Shown here: positions 59,646-64,000 of the stretch, one piece after another | Position numbering within the stretch: the stretch's first letter is position 1 | How the letters are laid out: the number at the start of each line of letters is the position of its first letter | Assembly: GCA_023055355.1 (NCBI GenBank) | Contig: JALJCS010000001.1 | Location: forward strand, 68,737,381-68,801,380 | Source: Agelaius tricolor | Taxonomy: Eukaryota; Chordata; Aves; Passeriformes; Icteridae | DNA length: 64,000 nt | Direction of reading: 5' to 3' | The notes under the pieces: model-generated | The model's input: the letters and a program-made list of their open reading frames with translations, nothing else | What the model was told of the DNA's origin: nothing | Database searches by the model: none | Made by a program: the position numbers and the translations under genes

Positions 59646-62600
59646 GGGGAAAGTGATTAAAAACCATTTCATCAGTTCTTTCAGCATTTTTTCTAAATGC
59701 ACAATTCCTCAGAAAACCATAATTTTTCAAATGAATCATGCTGAATTTAGAGATTCTCCAAGAAGAGCAGCAGATGTGAAGGAGAGTGACATAATCTTGG
59801 TTTATCACTCAGCCAGGGCCTCAGTGCAAGTGCTGCAGCCAAAGACTGATTGAAACCCAGGTTAGCAAATGGCTTTGGGACTGCAAACTACCTAACACAA
59901 CATATGCTGTACTCACAGATGCTGTAAAAACACTTCATGTATGGACATAGTGTCTGCTCCCTGCCTGTCAGTCCAGCTATCTGGTCATTTTTCATTTGTA
60001 ACCAAGGATGGCTTTATGAGCCAGTGAATTCAGGTCATTATTCAGTGCACAGATTTTAAAGCATTCAGGTTACTGTGCTCAAGAAATGGGCCTTCTTTTA
60101 GAAGGAAAATACAGGAAAGGGGCAGGAAAGAGTCTCATTCTTTATTTGGTCCTTGCCTTTTAGTCTGACAGGACTTGTGAGAACCTCTTTAGTAAGATGG
60201 CAAGTGTTGAAGTGAAAGCATGGATACCTGCCCTTGCCAAGCCTGGGGCTCTCCCTCTCCTCTGGTGGGTTGCAGAACATCAACTTGCTTCTCTTTCACT
60301 GCTTCATTTCTTTCCTCTGCACCCACTGAGAAGCCTTAAAATAGAAAGGTCACACCTAATTATTTTTGAATTCTTATTTTTGTTTCCATCTTTAAATAAA
60401 GGTTTGAAAGGTAGTTTTTTTAGGTTTGGATTCTACTTCTAGCAACATAATAATTCTGTATAAACATTCTCATGCCGAAACTATAAAAAGGGTGTAAAGG
60501 ATCATATCTCACTGACTTCAATGAAAGTTCAGATACCAAATAGCTCCAAAGGTTTGAGGCTTTTTCTCTGCGCTCCCTTTATATTTGTCTGCCTCTGCCC
60601 TAAAGCTGCTCCAGAAACAGGAAAAGCAGCACAAAACCTTGGAGCATTTTCAAGAGGTGGAAAGCACAGGCATCCAAGAGAATGCACCATGTCCTCAAAT
60701 CACAGAGCCTCTGCACTGTCCGTGACCCATCTGCACGTCCCTCCTTATAATCTTGCTCCCAAGCACCTCCTCTGGGAGCCATAGTCCTGCTGGCTGCCTT
60801 CGTTTGCAGCTGCAGAACCTCAGCCCTGGGAAGGGGTTTTGGTGAGTTACCAGCTGCTGGGCTTTCCTGCTGTTAATTCTCAGGGTAGCCAAGAGTCTGT
60901 CAACAATGACCTGAGTTGAACAGTCCATAAACATCATCTGTTCTCCATAGCAATGTCCTTCTCCAACCTGGAATACCCAGGGAAGGACAGATAGGATGGA
61001 GCAGTAGGAGGGCTGCTCCAGGAAACCAAGCAGATGAGAATGGCTCAGTCCCAGGGTAGGTTGCTAAAACTTAGATGGTTGAGTTCCATTCCATATGCCA
61101 TGCATGTAGGTCTGTGCTCACACACAGAGCAATCCTGGAGCTTCCCTCTGGATCAATGCAGTGGATGTGATCCCTGGCCCACTGCACTTTGAAGCTGGGG
61201 CTCACGGAGACAGGGGGTCACTGATTTTCAGAACTACTAAGGATGACCCACCTCACATGTCTCCCCATCAGGTGACACATTCCACTTCCATCCACTTCCA
61301 CTCTCATATGCCCAGACCTCCTTCTATCTTCCAAACCATATCCTGCCACCACAGTGAGAGGCATAGGAAAAATATCTTTGAGTGATCTGCCTGGGAATCA
61401 AATATCAGATTTTTTTTTTTTTTTTTTTTAGGTGCAACACAGGCCTCAGTCTCCCTGGTTGTTTAAAAAGTAGAAATAAAAACCTCATATGAGAAAAGCA
61501 ATTTGGCATAAAAATTTCAGAAAACAGAAGGAGAAGAAAATGCACCAGAACACCTGTTTCATTTTTGTCCATTGATTTTATTGATTGCAATAAGAGGATC
61601 TGATTATTATAATGCAGAGATTTCTATCTGTGAAGTTAAAGCATTTCATGAAAATAGAGCCCTACATGAGATGAAAATACTTTTTCTTTTGGTGGTTGAT
61701 AGCTTAAAACCTAGTCAATTCTTGTCCTAAGGCCCTTTTCTCTGGGACTCACTTTAACAGAATTATACTTCACCCCCATGTCCATGAACTGAAAAGATTG
61801 CCTAGCTTGGTTTTCTACAAGGCTTGATTCACTCTGCCCCAAGCTGTCAGGCACTGCAGTTGCCTATCATTATCTAACCAGGCAGGATGTGCTCAGTTAT
61901 GCATTTGGAGCATTGTATCTGAATTTTTCTGCATTGAAAACAGACTTTCTCATGATCTGAGGGGCGGAGTGACCCTGAAAGAGTTGGATGATCTTCTTTA
62001 TTTATATAGAAATGTAGTAAGCTGCTTACCAGATGGACTTGTTTGCAAGCTTGCCCACTTCTGACATGAATCAATTCATTTACAAGGAGATTTTCTGGAA
62101 ACAGCAAGCCCCCAAAAAAGAAAACCAATGTGATACCAGTACTGCCACCTCGTGCAGGCTGTTACCATTGCAGTTGTTTTTTCTGCAGGAGCTTTACATT
62201 TTAGCAGCACTGAGTGAGTGACACAGAAGTAATTAATGGAGCAGATGCTTTAAATGGCTGCACATGATACAAAGGATATTATTGCCCTGTTACCCCTGCA
62301 GATCCCATCCTTCAAAGTCAACATCTGCAGCAACAAAAAGCACTCTTGGATCTGTTTCATAAGTGGACTTCCATATCATGTAGTCTAACTTGAATGGTTA
62401 TTCATTATTCTTTATTGGAAGTGAAGAAATAAAAGGAAACACTGTGGAAAAGTGGGGAAGACAGTGTGCTTTATGGAATGATTTGTTCCACCTGAGGAGA
62501 ATGACCAAGGCAAAAGGAGTCAAAAGGTAAAGCAACAGGCATCACCAGGCAAATGGAAAAGAAAGATAGGCAAGTTAAAAACAAACAAAATATCATAGAA

Positions 62601-64000
62601 AAGAGAAATAGAAAAAATCTTGAAAATTGCTTTATCTTACTTTTTGCCATCTTGGCAGTCAACCTATGCATTTTTTTCTGAACGCAGTAACACCCCTAAA
62701 TTTTTTTGCATCATCTCCAAAAGCAGAGATGGTGATCAGACTGTTGAATTTCCAGAGTTCTTGCCTGCAGAGTTGTTTGTAGGGCTGATCACTGCTGAGG
62801 AAGACAAGAGGGCTGTGTCAATGTGTGACCAAGGATACTTGTGACATCAGTGTAAAGGTCTGGAACATTCCCACCCTCTCCTTGCCCTCTCTACCCACCC
62901 CATATGCACCCAGGGTGGAGATAGCCATGAGATCACTGAAGCAAGGCCTGCTGCCATTCTCCAGAATGTAATCCTCTGTTTTGGACACATGACACTAAAA
63001 ATAAAGCAAGAAATACCAATTCAAGGACTAGGGAACATCAGACCATGTTAGTAGGATTGGTGAAAAGAGTAGCCAAGAAACAGGAGAGCAAAGAGCAAAC
63101 CCTCTGCCAGAGGATGTTCAAAAAGAAAGGTTTTTCTTTTGAACTCCCTTACAGGAGGAGTTCAAAGGCAGACTGGACAAATATGGCAAGAGAAATCCCC
63201 AGAAGTGACCAGAGACACACAAAATAAGCAAGACATATCTAACTACACAAAGCAAGTAAATCCATATTCTCCATGTCACCCAGTCAAACACCCTGACTCC
63301 AGAATTGTACGGGTGCCTTAAAGAGAGCTCCCAGAAATCCTAGCAGAAGCTGGAAAGTAGAACGAAGGTAGTCAGTCCTCCAAAAAATTAATATGAATTT
63401 AAATTTCATTTGACTTAACAGAGACATGTTTTGTTCATGGGATAACCTTTCCCATAAAAATCAGTATAACCATAGTATTAGAAGGACTGGGGTTTTTTCA
63501 CTATACTGACAAATACGATGTTTGAACAGAAATTGTGATTTTATTCTTTTTTAAAGTGAACACTTTATCACAATTTCACAAAGCCTGGTTGGTAAGGCTT
63601 CCCAAAACTTTATAAGAACTATGTCTGGAACTATTTCATTGTCCTTCCTCCCAGGAAAATTCCATGCACATAGTCGCCCTTGTCCACCTTTCCATCCACC
63701 AGTCAAACCAGAGTGGCAGAGTTTGGGCAGAAATTGCCTTTCACTGCAGCTACACATGTAGTGCAATTCTCCTGCTCACTATAAGAATGACTACATAGGA
63801 AGAAAGAGTGAGACCCATGAAACCTGCAGTCATACACAATGCATACACCAAACAGTCACTGTTCTGCATGTCCTTGGATAACTGCAAAAAAGCTCAGGGA
63901 AGCTCTCACTTATCACAGGCTCAGCTTTTGAAATTGCTTTTCATCTTGTCATTGTGGAACAAATTCTCAAATCCTTTCTCTTTCACATAGGGCCTTTCCT
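59646..64000. other. Non-coding, no gene seen
   Basis: AT-rich with short frames only, none with a recognisable domain. A 20-base T run lies at 61410-61429. The sequence left of it shows no processed-pseudogene body that I can recognise. No transposon was identified up to the window end. Confidence 0.5.
61410..61429. repeat. Poly-T tract
   Basis: Twenty consecutive T residues, which would be a poly-A tail on the minus strand, but no retrogene or SINE body was recognised beside it. Confidence 0.95.

Noticed and set aside
61410..61429. Poly-T as the tail of a processed pseudogene on the minus strand
   Set aside because: No retrogene body or target-site duplication was recognisable next to it.

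Overview
The window looks like bird nuclear DNA, probably from a passerine. It is AT-rich, CpG-poor and intron-free in appearance, and I found no convincing protein-coding exon, tRNA, rRNA or CRISPR array. The lineage call rests on the interspersed repeats. There are several CR1 LINE fragments (the dominant retroposon of birds and other sauropsids), a tRNA-Ile/CR1 chimeric SINE of the TguSINE1 type (known from passerines), and LTRs of avian ERVL type and of a second, probably passerine, type. All family names come from memory of these families and were not checked against a database.

Layout. 1-240 is a minus-strand CR1 reverse-transcriptase fragment cut by the window edge. About 0.9-15.3 kb is mostly unique non-coding DNA, with a purine microsatellite (7.8 kb), a homeodomain/POU-rich candidate regulatory block (10.36-11.06 kb) and a short CR1 tail (11.3 kb). 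15.3-16.56 kb is a compact endogenous-retrovirus remnant: two different LTRs flanking about 330 bp, all apparently minus strand. 17.56-17.82 kb is a small CpG-rich patch. 22.26 kb carries a perfect 22-bp-arm hairpin. 26.8-29.0 kb holds two plus-strand CR1 copies, the second still reading as the C-terminal part of the reverse transcriptase. 34.66-34.80 kb is the SINE, 35.69-35.93 kb a minus-strand CR1 tail.

38.7-41.5 kb is the part most likely to be functional. It has a homeodomain-motif-rich block, a CpG-rich block, and a long AT-rich block full of TAAT-type motifs, with three exact octamer (POU) sites in about 2.2 kb. It reads like a cluster of conserved non-coding elements, meaning candidate developmental enhancers. 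45.2 kb and 59.5 kb carry further CR1 pieces, 52.36 kb a full-consensus RFX X-box, and 57.25-57.46 kb a perfect pentanucleotide microsatellite.

No genes work together here. The sensible reading is a gene desert or a very large intron that may hold long-range regulatory elements of a gene outside the window. The open reading frames present are short, overlap on both strands and match no family I recognise, apart from transposon remnants. I did not find an undescribed biological system. The most checkable leads are the 38.7-41.5 kb block, the 22.26 kb hairpin and the 52.36 kb X-box.
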